From NCBI GenBank assembly GCA_022827785.1, contig JAJEIM010000025.1, forward strand, positions 1 through 64,000: DNA of 64,000 nt, in the 5' to 3' direction. Made by a program: the position numbers and the translations under genes. This document shows, in pieces, positions 23,946 to 33,838 of the stretch (position 1 is the stretch's first letter; every line of letters starts with the position of its first letter). The DNA is from Acidimicrobiia bacterium. Lineage in GTDB: Bacteria > Actinomycetota > Acidimicrobiia > Spongiisociales > Spongiisociaceae. The notes below the pieces were generated by a model that saw only the letters and a program-made list of their open reading frames with translations, searched no databases and was not told where the DNA came from.

Positions 23946-26900
23946 TTGCGTCTCAAGTCGATAAGACTGCTCGGTTTCAAGTCGTTCGCCGACCGGACCC
24001 TTCTGGAGTTCGGAACCGGTATTTCGGTGGTGGTCGGACCCAACGGGACCGGAAAGTCGAACATCGTGGACGCTGTGTCCTGGGTGCTGGGCACCCAGTT
24101 CACCAGGGCGCTGCGCGCCGACCAGATGGACGACGTGGTGTTCGCCGGCACGGCCGACCGGCCCGCCCACTCGAGGGCGGAGGTCACACTGGTGATGGAC
24201 AACGCAGACCGGGCCGTGCCCCTGAACCTCGACGAGGTCGCCATCACGCGCCGGCTCTTCAAGGGGGGCAACTCCGAGTACGAGATAAACGGCGCAGCGT
24301 GCCGCCTGCTCGACATCCAGGAGTTGCTCTCCGACGGCGGATTGGGTAGGCGCCAGCACCTGATCGTGGGCCAGGGACGGTTGGACACCGTCCTGGGAGG
24401 CAATCCGGTGCAGCGCCGTGAGATCATCGAGGATGCGGCCGGGATCCGCAAGCACCGGATCAGGAAGGCGAAGGCCATCCGCCGGCTCGAGCAGTCGGAC
24501 GCCGACTCGTTGCGTGTGCAGGACATCGTCAAAGAGCTGGAACGCCGCAGGCGACCCCTGCGGAAACAGGTCCGCGACGCGGAGCGGTACGAGGAGTTGC
24601 GCTCCGAGTTGCGTTCGCTCCGCCTCTGGCTGGGCGGGGAGGAGCTCCGTGGCCTGGCTCGGCGCACCCAGGACCTGGATCGAGAGCGAACCGGCATCGG
24701 GGCCCAGATCGCTGGTAGGGACTCCGAACAGGGCAGGATCAGGGAGTCAATCGAGGCTACCGAGCATCGATCGGAGCGGGTGCTGGCCGAGTTGGACCGG
24801 TACGGGGAGGAGATCGCCGACCTGCGGACCGTATCCGCTCGACTGGGCGGTATCGCCCGGGTGGCGAACGAGCGGGCCGGCGGGCTGGCCGAACGGATCG
24901 GCGAGATGGAGGCGACCTACCGGCGCCTTACCGACCAGGCTGTCGATCTCTCCGTCCGGCTGGACGAGGCAACCACCCGGGAGGAGCAGGCTCGCCAGGA
25001 TGCGGAGCGCTGCGAAACAGAGTTGCGCATGGCCGAGGATCGGCTCCGGGACTTGCCTGCTGATGTGGTGCTCCAGGCCGGTAACCAGCCGGCGGTCATG
25101 GAGGCGGAGGTCAGGAAGAGCGAAGTCGCGGCCCGCAAGGATGCTCGTCGCGTTGCCGAGTACCTGCGGGCGGCCGACGAGGTCCGCGCCCGGCTCTCGC
25201 AACAGTCCGGGCTGGCCGACCAGCTCGCAGGGGAGGCTGCGTCGGTTGAGGAGCGACTCGACGCATCCGAGCAGCTGGGCCGGAGCCGGAAAGAGGACCG
25301 TGAGCGGAGAGAGTCCGAATGGGCGCGGTGCGCGGACCGTGTGAGGTCGGCCGAGACCCGCCAGGCGGCCGCGCGAGCGCGGCTGGAGGCCCTGGAGGCC
25401 GCCGGCGGCGGGGCGCCATCCCGCACCCGGGACCGGATCAAGGCGTCCGATGGTGTGCTCGGAGAGTTGGTCGAGCTCCTGGACGTGCCCGACCGGCTGG
25501 TCGGTCCGGTGGCGGCGGCGCTGGGGGCGTGGGCCGAGGCGCTGGTCGCGGACAGCCCCGAGTCGGTCGGGGCGGTGGTCGCCGGGATCAAGACCGGAGG
25601 GAAGGGTGCCGTCCCCCTGGTGGTGCCGGAAGCCGATTCGGGCGCCGCGGTAGCCCGATCGGTGGCGGACCGGTGGGGTGTGAAACGACTCTGCGACCAA
25701 CTCGGTCCGGTGGCCCGATTGGGTCTGGCCGCCGGCTTGCTCGGGGACGTCTTGCTCGTGGAGGGTTGGCGCCAGGGCTGGGAGATCGTCCGCGAGGTGC
25801 CGGGCGTACGGGCGGTGACTGCCGAGGGTGACCTGATTACCCGGTTCGGCATCTCCCCGACCGATCCGGATTCCGGCTCGCCCGACATGGTGGCCGCGGC
25901 ACGCCGGGCCGCCGAGGAGGTCGACCGGGAGATGGAATCCGCCCGAGCGGCAGAGGCTGAGGCCGGAGTCCGGCTGGAGGCGGCTCGCCGGGATGACGAG
26001 TCTGCCCGGGCCGAGGTCGCCGCGCTGCGATCAAGGCATGAGGACCTGACCGGCGCGCTGGAGCGCAATCGCCGGGCACGGGCCAAGCTGGCCGACGAGA
26101 TCGCCGGCCTGGAGGCGCGTACCGCCGCGGCCCGCCGGTCGGAGGAACGGAATGGGCGCCGTCTCGCGGAATTGCGCGAGCTGGTCGCCGGGGCGGAGGA
26201 CGGTACGGCGTCCGACCGTGACTCCGGCGAGATACTGGCCGGGCAGCGGGCCTCTGCCGAGAGCCGGCAAGCAGAGGCGAGGGCTGCCCGGGAGGAGTCG
26301 GTCCGGGCGCTGGGAGCGGCGGCCGAGCGGCGCCGCCTGCTGGCCGATCGGGTCGACTCGGTGACGGTCCGGTTGGCGGATGGAATCGACACCGCCGGCG
26401 AGCAGGCCGGCCTGGAGCATGCCCGCAACATCGAGCGCTGGGCGTTGCGGGTGGCCGGGGCGCTACGCCACAGGTTGGGGGAACTCGTCGAGCGCCGCGA
26501 GCGGTCGAGAGCGATGGCCGCGGCTGCCACGGGTGAGATGAGCGCGCTTCGTACCCGCATGGCTGCCCTGGATCGGGAACAGGAATCCGCCCGTAGTCGG
26601 CTGGGCAGGCTGGAGGTCGCGGTTGCCGAGGTCGCCATGCGCGAAGAGTCGGTTGCGGAAGGATTGCGCAGGGACGCGGATTCCACCAGGGAAGAGGCTC
26701 TGGCCGCCACCATGCCGCCGGACCGGCGACCCGGCGCCGAGGCCCGGGTGGGGGAACTCGCCGGGCGTCTGGCCCGGATCGGTCCCGTCAACCGGCTTGC
26801 TGCGGAAGAGTACCGGGAGTTGGACCAGCGGTACCGGCACCTGACCGAACAGATGGCCGACATCGAGCGCGCGAGGTCCGAGATCAGAAAGGCGATCGAC

Positions 26901-27431
26901 GCCCTGGACACCGAGATGCACGAGCTGTTGAGGAAGACCTTCGACGACACCGCGCGCCACTACCGGGAGTGTTTCTCGGTTCTCTTCCCGGGCGGGAGCG
27001 GCGAGTTGACCCTGGTCGGATCGGCGGACCCGCTGGAGGCAGGCGTGGAGATACGGGCCCAGCCGTTCGGGAAGAACGTCGGCAAGCTGTCGTTGCTGTC
27101 CGGCGGGGAGCGGTCGCTGGCGGCGCTGGCCTTCCTGTTCGCCGTCTTCAAGGCCCGTCCCGGCCCCTTCCACATCCTCGACGAGGTGGATGCCGCTCTC
27201 GACGAAGCCAACCTGGGACGTTTCCTGAGGTTGGTGGAGGACTTCCGGTCCTGCTCCCAGCTATTGCTGATCACCCACCAGCAGGCCACGGTCAGGGTGG
27301 CCGACACCCTGTACGGGGTCACCATGGCGCCGGGAGGATCCTCGAGGGCGCTCGTACGCGATATGAACCGGGTACCGGCCGGCGCGGTACCGGTTGCCTC
27401 CGGGAGGGCAGTTCCCGACCCGGCCGGATAG
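23946..27431 (+). CDS. smc: chromosome segregation protein SMC
   Basis: Condensin ATPase, 1161 residues. Walker A is GPNGTGKSN near residue 32. Long coiled-coil arms flank a hinge at about 490-650, and the C-terminal head has the signature LSGGERSLAALAFLF and Walker B HILDEVDAALDEAN. The start is TTG (MRLKSIRLLGFKSFAD). The scpA and scpB partners are not in the window. The 216 bases before it (23730-23945) contain no gene that I can support. Confidence 0.96.
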   Translation: MRLKSIRLLGFKSFADRTLLEFGTGISVVVGPNGTGKSNIVDAVSWVLGTQFTRALRADQMDDVVFAGTADRPAHSRAEVTLVMDNADRAVPLNLDEVAITRRLFKGGNSEYEINGAACRLLDIQELLSDGGLGRRQHLIVGQGRLDTVLGGNPVQRREIIEDAAGIRKHRIRKAKAIRRLEQSDADSLRVQDIVKELERRRRPLRKQVRDAERYEELRSELRSLRLWLGGEELRGLARRTQDLDRERTGIGAQIAGRDSEQGRIRESIEATEHRSERVLAELDRYGEEIADLRTVSARLGGIARVANERAGGLAERIGEMEATYRRLTDQAVDLSVRLDEATTREEQARQDAERCETELRMAEDRLRDLPADVVLQAGNQPAVMEAEVRKSEVAARKDARRVAEYLRAADEVRARLSQQSGLADQLAGEAASVEERLDASEQLGRSRKEDRERRESEWARCADRVRSAETRQAAARARLEALEAAGGGAPSRTRDRIKASDGVLGELVELLDVPDRLVGPVAAALGAWAEALVADSPESVGAVVAGIKTGGKGAVPLVVPEADSGAAVARSVADRWGVKRLCDQLGPVARLGLAAGLLGDVLLVEGWRQGWEIVREVPGVRAVTAEGDLITRFGISPTDPDSGSPDMVAAARRAAEEVDREMESARAAEAEAGVRLEAARRDDESARAEVAALRSRHEDLTGALERNRRARAKLADEIAGLEARTAAARRSEERNGRRLAELRELVAGAEDGTASDRDSGEILAGQRASAESRQAEARAAREESVRALGAAAERRRLLADRVDSVTVRLADGIDTAGEQAGLEHARNIERWALRVAGALRHRLGELVERRERSRAMAAAATGEMSALRTRMAALDREQESARSRLGRLEVAVAEVAMREESVAEGLRRDADSTREEALAATMPPDRRPGAEARVGELAGRLARIGPVNRLAAEEYRELDQRYRHLTEQMADIERARSEIRKAIDALDTEMHELLRKTFDDTARHYRECFSVLFPGGSGELTLVGSADPLEAGVEIRAQPFGKNVGKLSLLSGGERSLAALAFLFAVFKARPGPFHILDEVDAALDEANLGRFLRLVEDFRSCSQLLLITHQQATVRVADTLYGVTMAPGGSSRALVRDMNRVPAGAVPVASGRAVPDPAG

Positions 27432-27487
27432 AATCCTCCCCGAGTGAGGTCGCCAACCGGTGATCCGCGATCGAGAGGTCCGATCCG

Positions 27488-28528
27488 ATGGATCCCGTAG
27501 TCCAATGGCCGGTTGCCTTTCTGGGGATCGAGCGGCCCGGGTCGATGGCTTCCGTGGTCGTTTGGCTGGTTCTCCTTGCGGTGGCGCTCCTGCTGGTCCT
27601 TCTTGCCCGGTCGAGGAGACGCCCGAGGACCCGTAAGCCGCCGGGCCGGCCGCACGGAACGACGCTGGGCTCCGCCCTGTCCGGGGTCCGGGAGCGTCTC
27701 GAGTCCGTGTGGTCCCGGACCCCGGGGTCGGCGGCCGCCTGGGAGGAGATGGAGAACGAACTGGTCGCCGCCGACATGGGGGTCAGCGCAGCCCGGCGGA
27801 TAGTCGAGGTGGTCCGTGATGCCGGTCTGTCGGGGGCTGACGAGATCAGGCCCGTGGTGCGCGCCGAGTTGAACCGGGTCCTGGCCGGGTACGACCGGGA
27901 TCTCCACTTGACCGGAACCCCCTCGATAGTCGTGCTGGTGGGGGTCAACGGTGCGGGGAAGACCACCACCGTCGCCAAGCTTGCGTCCCGACTCCTCGCG
28001 GCCGGAAAGAGTCCGCTCATCGGGGGTGCTGATACATTCCGTCCCGCGGCCGATACCCAACTCAGGGTCTGGACCGATCGCCTGACCATTCCGCTGGTCT
28101 CGGGCGCCCGGGGCGCCGATCCGGCCTCTGTGGCCTACGATGCTCTCCAGGCAGCCCGGGCCCGGGGCGCAGATGTGTTGATCGTCGATACGGCGGGCCG
28201 CCTCCACACCAGCCACAACCTGATGGAGGAACTGGCCAAGGTGGTCCGTGTGCTGGGCCGCGACGGTGATCGGGTGTCGGAGGTGCTGCTGGTCATGGAT
28301 GCCACCACCGGCCAGAGCGGGCTGGCCCAGGCCCGCCGTTTCGCCGACGTCGGCGTCACCGGCGTGGTCCTCACCAAGCTGGATGGAACGGCCAAGGGAG
28401 GAGTGGTGCTGGCGATCGAGGATGAGTTCTCGCTGCCGGTGAAGTTCGTGGGTGTGGGAGAGGGGATTGATGACCTCCTGCCGTTCGACGGACCGGCATT
28501 CGTGGACGCCCTGGTGGGCGCGGCGTGA
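27488..28528 (+). CDS. ftsY: signal recognition particle receptor FtsY
   Basis: Docks SRP-ribosome complexes at the membrane. The 346-residue protein has an N-terminal membrane segment (about 21-40, SMASVVVWLVLLAVALLLVL) followed by a basic stretch, then the NG domain with GVNGAGKTTT (152-161), DTAGRLHTS and TKLDGTAKGG. The long acidic A domain of E. coli FtsY is absent; a membrane segment is common in actinobacterial FtsY. The gene overlaps cdd by GTGA, an unusual coupling. Confidence 0.95.
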   Translation: MDPVVQWPVAFLGIERPGSMASVVVWLVLLAVALLLVLLARSRRRPRTRKPPGRPHGTTLGSALSGVRERLESVWSRTPGSAAAWEEMENELVAADMGVSAARRIVEVVRDAGLSGADEIRPVVRAELNRVLAGYDRDLHLTGTPSIVVLVGVNGAGKTTTVAKLASRLLAAGKSPLIGGADTFRPAADTQLRVWTDRLTIPLVSGARGADPASVAYDALQAARARGADVLIVDTAGRLHTSHNLMEELAKVVRVLGRDGDRVSEVLLVMDATTGQSGLAQARRFADVGVTGVVLTKLDGTAKGGVVLAIEDEFSLPVKFVGVGEGIDDLLPFDGPAFVDALVGAA

Positions 28529-28920
28529 CCGTCGACGATCTGGCGGCCGAGGCGCGCCGGGCGGCGCAGCAGTCCTACTCGCCCTACTCGCAGTTCCGGG
28601 TGGGTGCGGTGGTGGTGGACTCCGAAGGCCGGCGGCATGCAGGCGCGAACGTGGAGAACGCCGCCTACGGTTCGTCCATCTGCGCGGAGGCGACCGCCAT
28701 CTCCGGAGCCGTGGCGCGGGGCGTGCGAAGGATCGAGGGTGTGGCCGTGGCCTGCATCGACGCCGCCGGCGTGGATGTTGCCTATCCCTGCGGGAACTGC
28801 CGGCAGCTGATGAACGAGTTCGGGGTGGAGTGGGTGGTCGTGACCGCCGGAGAGGGGAGCGAGGTGCGGCGTCACCAGCTGTCCGACCTGCACCCCTACG
28901 GCTTCTTCCTCCCGGGCTGA
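28525..28920 (+). CDS. cdd: cytidine deaminase
   Basis: Zinc enzyme that deaminates cytidine/deoxycytidine to uridine/deoxyuridine in pyrimidine salvage. The 131-residue protein has FRVGAVVVDSEG, NVENAAYG, the CAE zinc/catalytic motif and PCGNCRQ. It is a tetrameric-type CDA by size. The start is GTG overlapping the ftsY stop; its own stop overlaps the ligase start. Its pathway partners deoA and upp are about 8-10 kb away on the other strand. Confidence 0.94.
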   Translation: MTVDDLAAEARRAAQQSYSPYSQFRVGAVVVDSEGRRHAGANVENAAYGSSICAEATAISGAVARGVRRIEGVAVACIDAAGVDVAYPCGNCRQLMNEFGVEWVVVTAGEGSEVRRHQLSDLHPYGFFLPG

Positions 28921-29945
28921 TGGCTCACGGGATCAGGCCTCCCATCAAGCCCATGATGGCTCGGGTGAGGGAGGCGCCACCCGAAGGAGAAGGCTGGGTC
29001 TACGAGCCGAAGTGGGATGGGTTCCGGATGGTCGCCTACAGCGGCGATCCGCCGCGCCTGGACTCGCGTAACGGCAAGACCCTGCTGCGTTACTTCCCGG
29101 AGTTCCGGGCTGCCCTGGACCTGGTGGCGCCGGGGACGGTGGTCGACGGCGAGATCCTCCTGGTGGTGGATGACGTGACCCAATTCGACTACCTCCAGAT
29201 GCGCATCCATCCGGCGGAGTCCCGTATCACCCGGCTGGCGGAGGAGTATCCGGCCCGGCTGGTTGCCTTCGATCTGCTCGCCGATGCAGGCGAGAGCCTG
29301 CTGGATGCCCCGTACCGGACCCGCCGGGAGCGGTTGGAGCGGGCGGTCGGCGCCCTGGGCTCTCCCTGGCACCTGACCCCGGCGACAGGGGACTTCGAGG
29401 TTGCCTCCCGGTGGTTTCATGAGTTCGAGCCGGCGGGGTGCGACGGGATAATCGCCAAGCGCGCCGGCGGGACCTACCGCCCCGGCAAGCGGGAGTGGAT
29501 CAAGTGGAAGCACCGGCGGGACGCGGACTGCGTGATCGGCGGTTACCGCCTCCACAAGGAGGGCGACCGGGTCGGGTCGCTGCTCCTGGGGCTGTACAAC
29601 GCGGACGGCAATCTGCACTTCATGGGGCACACGTCCGGGCTGTCCGACCGGGAGCGGATCGACCTGCTTCCGCTGCTGGAGCAGATGCGGACCGGGGAGA
29701 GCTTCGGCGGAGAGGGCACGCGCGCCCCCGGGTCGGTGAACCGCTGGACGGGGCAGCGCTCGATGGAATGGATCCCGATCACACCCACCCTGGTGGTCCA
29801 GATCAGCTACGACCACCTGCAGGGAGGCAGGTTCCGCCATGCCACCCGGCTGGAGCGGTGGCGACCCGACAAGGACCCCGGAGACTGCACCATGGACCAG
29901 CTGGTCCGGCCCGAGGGGATCGGCTTCTCGGAGATCGTCGGGTGA
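28920..29945 (+). CDS. ATP-dependent DNA ligase, LigC/LigD-ligase type
   Basis: Seals DNA nicks with ATP. The 341-residue protein has nucleotidyl-lysine Lys31 in EPKWDGFR, DSRNGK, VVDGEIL, DGIIAKR and EWIKWKHRR in the expected order, then an OB-fold. It carries only the ligase part of LigD, so it resembles mycobacterial LigC. A LigD-type primase-polymerase is encoded 4 kb away on the opposite strand; Ku is not in the window. Start and stop overlap its neighbours by one to four bases. Confidence 0.9.
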   Translation: MAHGIRPPIKPMMARVREAPPEGEGWVYEPKWDGFRMVAYSGDPPRLDSRNGKTLLRYFPEFRAALDLVAPGTVVDGEILLVVDDVTQFDYLQMRIHPAESRITRLAEEYPARLVAFDLLADAGESLLDAPYRTRRERLERAVGALGSPWHLTPATGDFEVASRWFHEFEPAGCDGIIAKRAGGTYRPGKREWIKWKHRRDADCVIGGYRLHKEGDRVGSLLLGLYNADGNLHFMGHTSGLSDRERIDLLPLLEQMRTGESFGGEGTRAPGSVNRWTGQRSMEWIPITPTLVVQISYDHLQGGRFRHATRLERWRPDKDPGDCTMDQLVRPEGIGFSEIVG

Positions 29946-30970
29946 GTCCGGAGGTCCGGACCGCCCATCCCCTTCGCATTGCCCGGATCCGCCCTGAGGC
30001 CGCTGGAGCGGCCACCATCACCTTCGATGATCCGGATCAGGTGGTCGGAGGCTCGGCGGGCTGGTACGTGATCGTCCGCGTCATGGTTGAGGGGGAGGAG
30101 CACCGCCGGGCGTTCTCGCTCAGCTCCACGCCGGAGCTGGGCCAGCCCCCGGCTATCACAGTGAAACGGCACCCCGGTGGTCTGGTGTCGAGTCACCTGG
30201 TGGAGCATGCCCGGCCGGGCGACGTCGTGGAGGTGGAGCCGGCCGCCGCCGGTGGGTTCGAGGTGCGGATCGGTGCGGGGAGGCGCCGTACCGTGTACTG
30301 CTTCGCGGCCGGCAGCGGCATCGTTCCGATCATGAGCATCGTCCGGGGTGTTCTGGCAGTCGAGGAGGGTTCGGTGGTCCATCTTCTCTACGGCAACCGG
30401 ACGCCGGGGGATGCCATCTTCGGCGGGGAGCTGGCGGCGCTGGCCGCGGACCACCCGGAGCGGTTCCGCGTCTCCCGCATGTTCAGCGGCCGGGGCGAGC
30501 GCATCGACTACCGGGCGGTGGATCGGCTCCTGGTGTCCGCGCCTCCGGTCACCGCGGACGTGTGGTACCTGGTTTGCGGCCCGCCCGGCATGAACCGCAC
30601 CGTGGAGGCGCGCCTCCGGTCCCTCGGGATACCCGGCGACCGGCTGCTGGTGGAGCGGTACCAGCCACCGCAACGGGAGGGCGCGCCCACTCCATACGAC
30701 GGCGCGCAGGTCCGCCTGGAGGATTGTGACCACGTGGGGACGGCTGCAGCCGGAGAGGTGCTGCTGGACGCTCTCGGCGGGCCGGCCTCGCCGCTGTACT
30801 ACGCCTGCCGCTCGGGGGTGTGCGGAACCTGCCGCGCCCTGCTCGTGGCCGGCGACGTGGATCCCGGGATCCCGTTCGCCCTCACCGAGGCGGAGCAGGC
30901 CGCCGGGGTGGTACTCACCTGCGTGGCCCGGCCGCTCAGCGCCGAGGTGGTGCTGCGCTCGCTGCCCTGA
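29942..30970 (+). CDS. ferredoxin reductase with C-terminal 2Fe-2S domain (PaaE/KshB-like)
   Basis: Electron-transfer flavoprotein taking electrons from NAD(P)H to an oxygenase or similar partner. In 342 residues it has an FAD-binding barrel (about 8-105; RAFSLSST), an NAD(P)-binding domain (about 110-235; CFAAGSGIVPIMS, VCGPPGMN) and a plant-type ferredoxin domain with C-x4-C-x2-C (CRSGVCGTC) and a fourth Cys in VLTCVARP. No oxygenase is adjacent. GTG start overlaps the DNA ligase stop, so it is probably cotranscribed with ftsY-cdd-ligase. Confidence 0.88.
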   Translation: MSPEVRTAHPLRIARIRPEAAGAATITFDDPDQVVGGSAGWYVIVRVMVEGEEHRRAFSLSSTPELGQPPAITVKRHPGGLVSSHLVEHARPGDVVEVEPAAAGGFEVRIGAGRRRTVYCFAAGSGIVPIMSIVRGVLAVEEGSVVHLLYGNRTPGDAIFGGELAALAADHPERFRVSRMFSGRGERIDYRAVDRLLVSAPPVTADVWYLVCGPPGMNRTVEARLRSLGIPGDRLLVERYQPPQREGAPTPYDGAQVRLEDCDHVGTAAAGEVLLDALGGPASPLYYACRSGVCGTCRALLVAGDVDPGIPFALTEAEQAAGVVLTCVARPLSAEVVLRSLP

Positions 30971-31000
30971 CGGGGCATTGCCGAGGTGATCTCCGGGCGA

Positions 31001-33607
31001 TCAGCCGGCTCGTGCCGCTGCCCTCCGGCGGTGCCATCGTTCCCAGAGGGCCAGCATGGACGGCAACACCAGTATGGCCGCCACCAGTGACAGTCCGACG
31101 GCGTATACGGTTACCTGTCCCATCTGCTGGAAGGGCGTGAGCCTCGAACTGATCAGGATGCCGAATCCGGCCATAGTGGTGAATGCCGACCCCGCCAGAG
31201 CGCCGCCGGTATGGCGGGACGTGGAGCGCAGCGCCTCATCAAGGCTCTCTATGCGGACCCGATCCTCGCCGAACCTGCGGGCGATGTGGATGGTGTACGG
31301 AACCCCGATCCCTATCGACAGGGCTGACAGGGTCGCGGTCACCGGCCCGAAGGGAATGCCGGTGGCGTACATCAACCCGTAGGTCCAGAACACCACCAGG
31401 GCTACGGGGACCATGGTGATCACACCCAGGAAGGGTCGGCGGTTCTCGAACCAGAAACTGATCATCAGCACCACGGTGGCAACCACCAGGGTGATGAGCA
31501 GCGAGGTCGTCTGCGACTCCGCTAGCTCCTTCACGATCAGGTTTGTGATGATCTCGGTGGAGGTCGCTATCACGCTGATCCCCATGTCGGAAACCTCGGA
31601 GAAGTGGTCCAGGAGGTCCTGTCGCAGCTGTAGCGCTCCGGTCTCGCCCGCTTGGGTGCCGATGTCGAAACGGAGCGCGTCGTAGCCCGACCCGCCTCGG
31701 TGAAGAACGTTCGCGGCCCGCTGTGGCGCCGCTTCGAATATGGCGTCCCAGAGAGGGGTGGCATCGGATCCGGGGGGAACCTGGAGGTCCTGGCCCGCAC
31801 CTGCGGCCCGCGCCGCGGCGACGACCGGTTCGGAGGGCGGACCCTGGGGGCCGCCACGGTTCAGGGAGTTGAGTATGGAGATCGGGGAGTTGGCGGAAGC
31901 GATCGGCCCCGCCGGAGTGGGGAACACCAGCACGTTCTCGACCTCGTCCAGCCTCGCGCCGGCCGAGACCAGGGCGTTGTGGACCTCCGGTCTGGAGAGG
32001 TCCTCACCCTCGATCAACACCTGGGTGGATTCGCCCAGGCCCCCTCCGAACTCCTCCTGGAGGATCTCCAGCGCCCGGATTCCTGGAGCGTCGCTGGGCA
32101 GGAAGTCGGTGACCGAGAACCGGGTCTCAAGCTGGGAGAGTCCCCACATCCCGAGGCCTCCGAACGCCATGGCGACCATGATCATCACGACGGGAATCTT
32201 CTCTGCGAAGACCGACGTGCGGGCGATCAGGGAGGGCAGCAGGCGTTCCGAGTTGGCCTTCATGCCCGCCACGGGCAGGGAGCCCGTGGACTCGACATGG
32301 TGGTCCACCCTCCGGGCCACGATCAGCAACCGTACGAAGGCCCAGGAGAGCCTGCCCCGCCGCTCGGTCCGGCGGTCCAGGATCTTGCGGGCCGCCGGGA
32401 AGAAGGTGAGGGTCAGGGTGAACGAGGCGACTATCCCGATCGCGGCGAGGATCCCGAAATCCTTCAGGGCCGGCAGCGGGTTGAAGATATTGGTGAGGAA
32501 ACCGATGGCGGTGGTGACGGTGGCCAGAACCAGCGCTATCCCCACGGTACCGATGGCGGTGCGGGCAGCGCCGTCCACATCCTGCCCGCGGCCGATCTCC
32601 TCGCGGTAACGGGTGGTGATGTGGATCGCGTAGTCGACCCCCAATCCGATGAGGAGGATGGGGATGATCTGGGTGATGTTGTTGAAGGAGGCGATGATTC
32701 CGGCACGTTCCAGCAGGACGCCGATTCCCTGCATGAAGGTGATGGCGGCGAATATGGTGAAGAGCGTGAGCAGGGTATCGGCGAGGGTCCGGCGTCCCGA
32801 TTGGACCAGAGCGGCCCGCCCCGGCGGCTTGAGCCAGTACACGAAGCAGAGAATGACCAGGATTATCAGGGCGGCCATGCCGAATAGCCGCCCGACCTCG
32901 CTCCCGGCATCACCGGTGTCCTCAAAGAGCAGGGTGAAGCTGAAGGGAATGACCTCCAATCCTTCGGGGGTCGGTATGGCCCGCAGTGCGTCCGCCACCG
33001 CCGAATCGTTCTCGATCGCCTCGTCGAATGCCTCCTCCTCAAGCCCTGCCGGCGCCTGGGTGAATATCAGTATCAGACCCGCCTGGGCCGTCGCGGAGGA
33101 CGGGTTCCCGTTCCGGCTGACCAGCGCGGCGAACTGCGGATTGGCCTCCGGTCCCGTAGTGGCCTCGATGTACAGATCCCTTACGTCCACGTCGGTGGTG
33201 ACGACTGCGCCCTTCTGATCGGCCATGTCGATGGCCGGGTCGAGGTAGCCGAACGACGCGCCCCTCCCGGGCACGGATGAGAGCTTGCCGGACAGGGCCT
33301 CGCTCTCCAGCACGGCATTGATGGCGGTCACCACGTCGTAGGCATCCTTGGTGAAGACGTCGCCCCCCTCGTTGCGGACGATCACCTGGATGACGCTCTC
33401 CTGGGTGTCGTCGCCGCCGAACAAGTCGCTGATCCGGTCGGAGGCCAGCAACTCCGGGTTGTCGGGCGAGAGACCCTCGTTACCCTGGCCTATCTCGACC
33501 TGCGTTGACAGGGAGGCGAAGACCCCGAACAGGACCAGGGTGGTCATCACCACCGCCCACGGCATTCTCGACACCAGGAACGCGAAGGCTCTGACGAACG
33601 TCTTCAC
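31001..33607 (-). CDS. RND/MMPL-family exporter (HAE3-like)
   Basis: Large inner-membrane transporter of 868 residues with two repeats of one plus five membrane helices, each preceded by a large extracytoplasmic loop. The pattern SIGIGVPYTIHIARRFGED in the second repeat and LIGLGVDYAIHITTRYREE in the first match the RND/SSD helix-4 motif. Likely cargo is lipid or hopanoid-like molecules, as in other HAE3/MMPL proteins, but this is inference. The GTG start is chosen for a GAGAGGA ribosome-binding site. No membrane-fusion partner is present. Confidence 0.85.
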   Translation of the reverse strand: MKTFVRAFAFLVSRMPWAVVMTTLVLFGVFASLSTQVEIGQGNEGLSPDNPELLASDRISDLFGGDDTQESVIQVIVRNEGGDVFTKDAYDVVTAINAVLESEALSGKLSSVPGRGASFGYLDPAIDMADQKGAVVTTDVDVRDLYIEATTGPEANPQFAALVSRNGNPSSATAQAGLILIFTQAPAGLEEEAFDEAIENDSAVADALRAIPTPEGLEVIPFSFTLLFEDTGDAGSEVGRLFGMAALIILVILCFVYWLKPPGRAALVQSGRRTLADTLLTLFTIFAAITFMQGIGVLLERAGIIASFNNITQIIPILLIGLGVDYAIHITTRYREEIGRGQDVDGAARTAIGTVGIALVLATVTTAIGFLTNIFNPLPALKDFGILAAIGIVASFTLTLTFFPAARKILDRRTERRGRLSWAFVRLLIVARRVDHHVESTGSLPVAGMKANSERLLPSLIARTSVFAEKIPVVMIMVAMAFGGLGMWGLSQLETRFSVTDFLPSDAPGIRALEILQEEFGGGLGESTQVLIEGEDLSRPEVHNALVSAGARLDEVENVLVFPTPAGPIASANSPISILNSLNRGGPQGPPSEPVVAAARAAGAGQDLQVPPGSDATPLWDAIFEAAPQRAANVLHRGGSGYDALRFDIGTQAGETGALQLRQDLLDHFSEVSDMGISVIATSTEIITNLIVKELAESQTTSLLITLVVATVVLMISFWFENRRPFLGVITMVPVALVVFWTYGLMYATGIPFGPVTATLSALSIGIGVPYTIHIARRFGEDRVRIESLDEALRSTSRHTGGALAGSAFTTMAGFGILISSRLTPFQQMGQVTVYAVGLSLVAAILVLPSMLALWERWHRRRAAARAG

Positions 33608-33838
33608 AGAGATTCCTCTCGGGGCAGGATGCGGTGGCGGAACCCGCAACTTCCGCAGGGCAGGCTAATTCGGTCGGCAGGCTACTTGTACCGCGGTTCT
33701 ATGCGAACCGGTGAAGCCCACGACAGCCGGAGAACCCCACCGAGGGGTACGGATTCAGTGGTTCGGATATGCGTCCGGACCGCCGATACACGAATGACCA
33801 GGGTCAAGGGACGCCATGGCCGGTTCGATCCCTTGCGG

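Noticed and set aside
24917-26950. 677-codon serine/arginine-rich frame antisense to smc
   Set aside because: Composition is that of a shadow of coiled-coil codons, with no family resemblance and no independent start signal.
28452-28560. ftsY-cdd fusion protein read through an alternative frame
   Set aside because: The long frame there is explained by two separate genes with a GTGA overlap, each matching its family to both ends.
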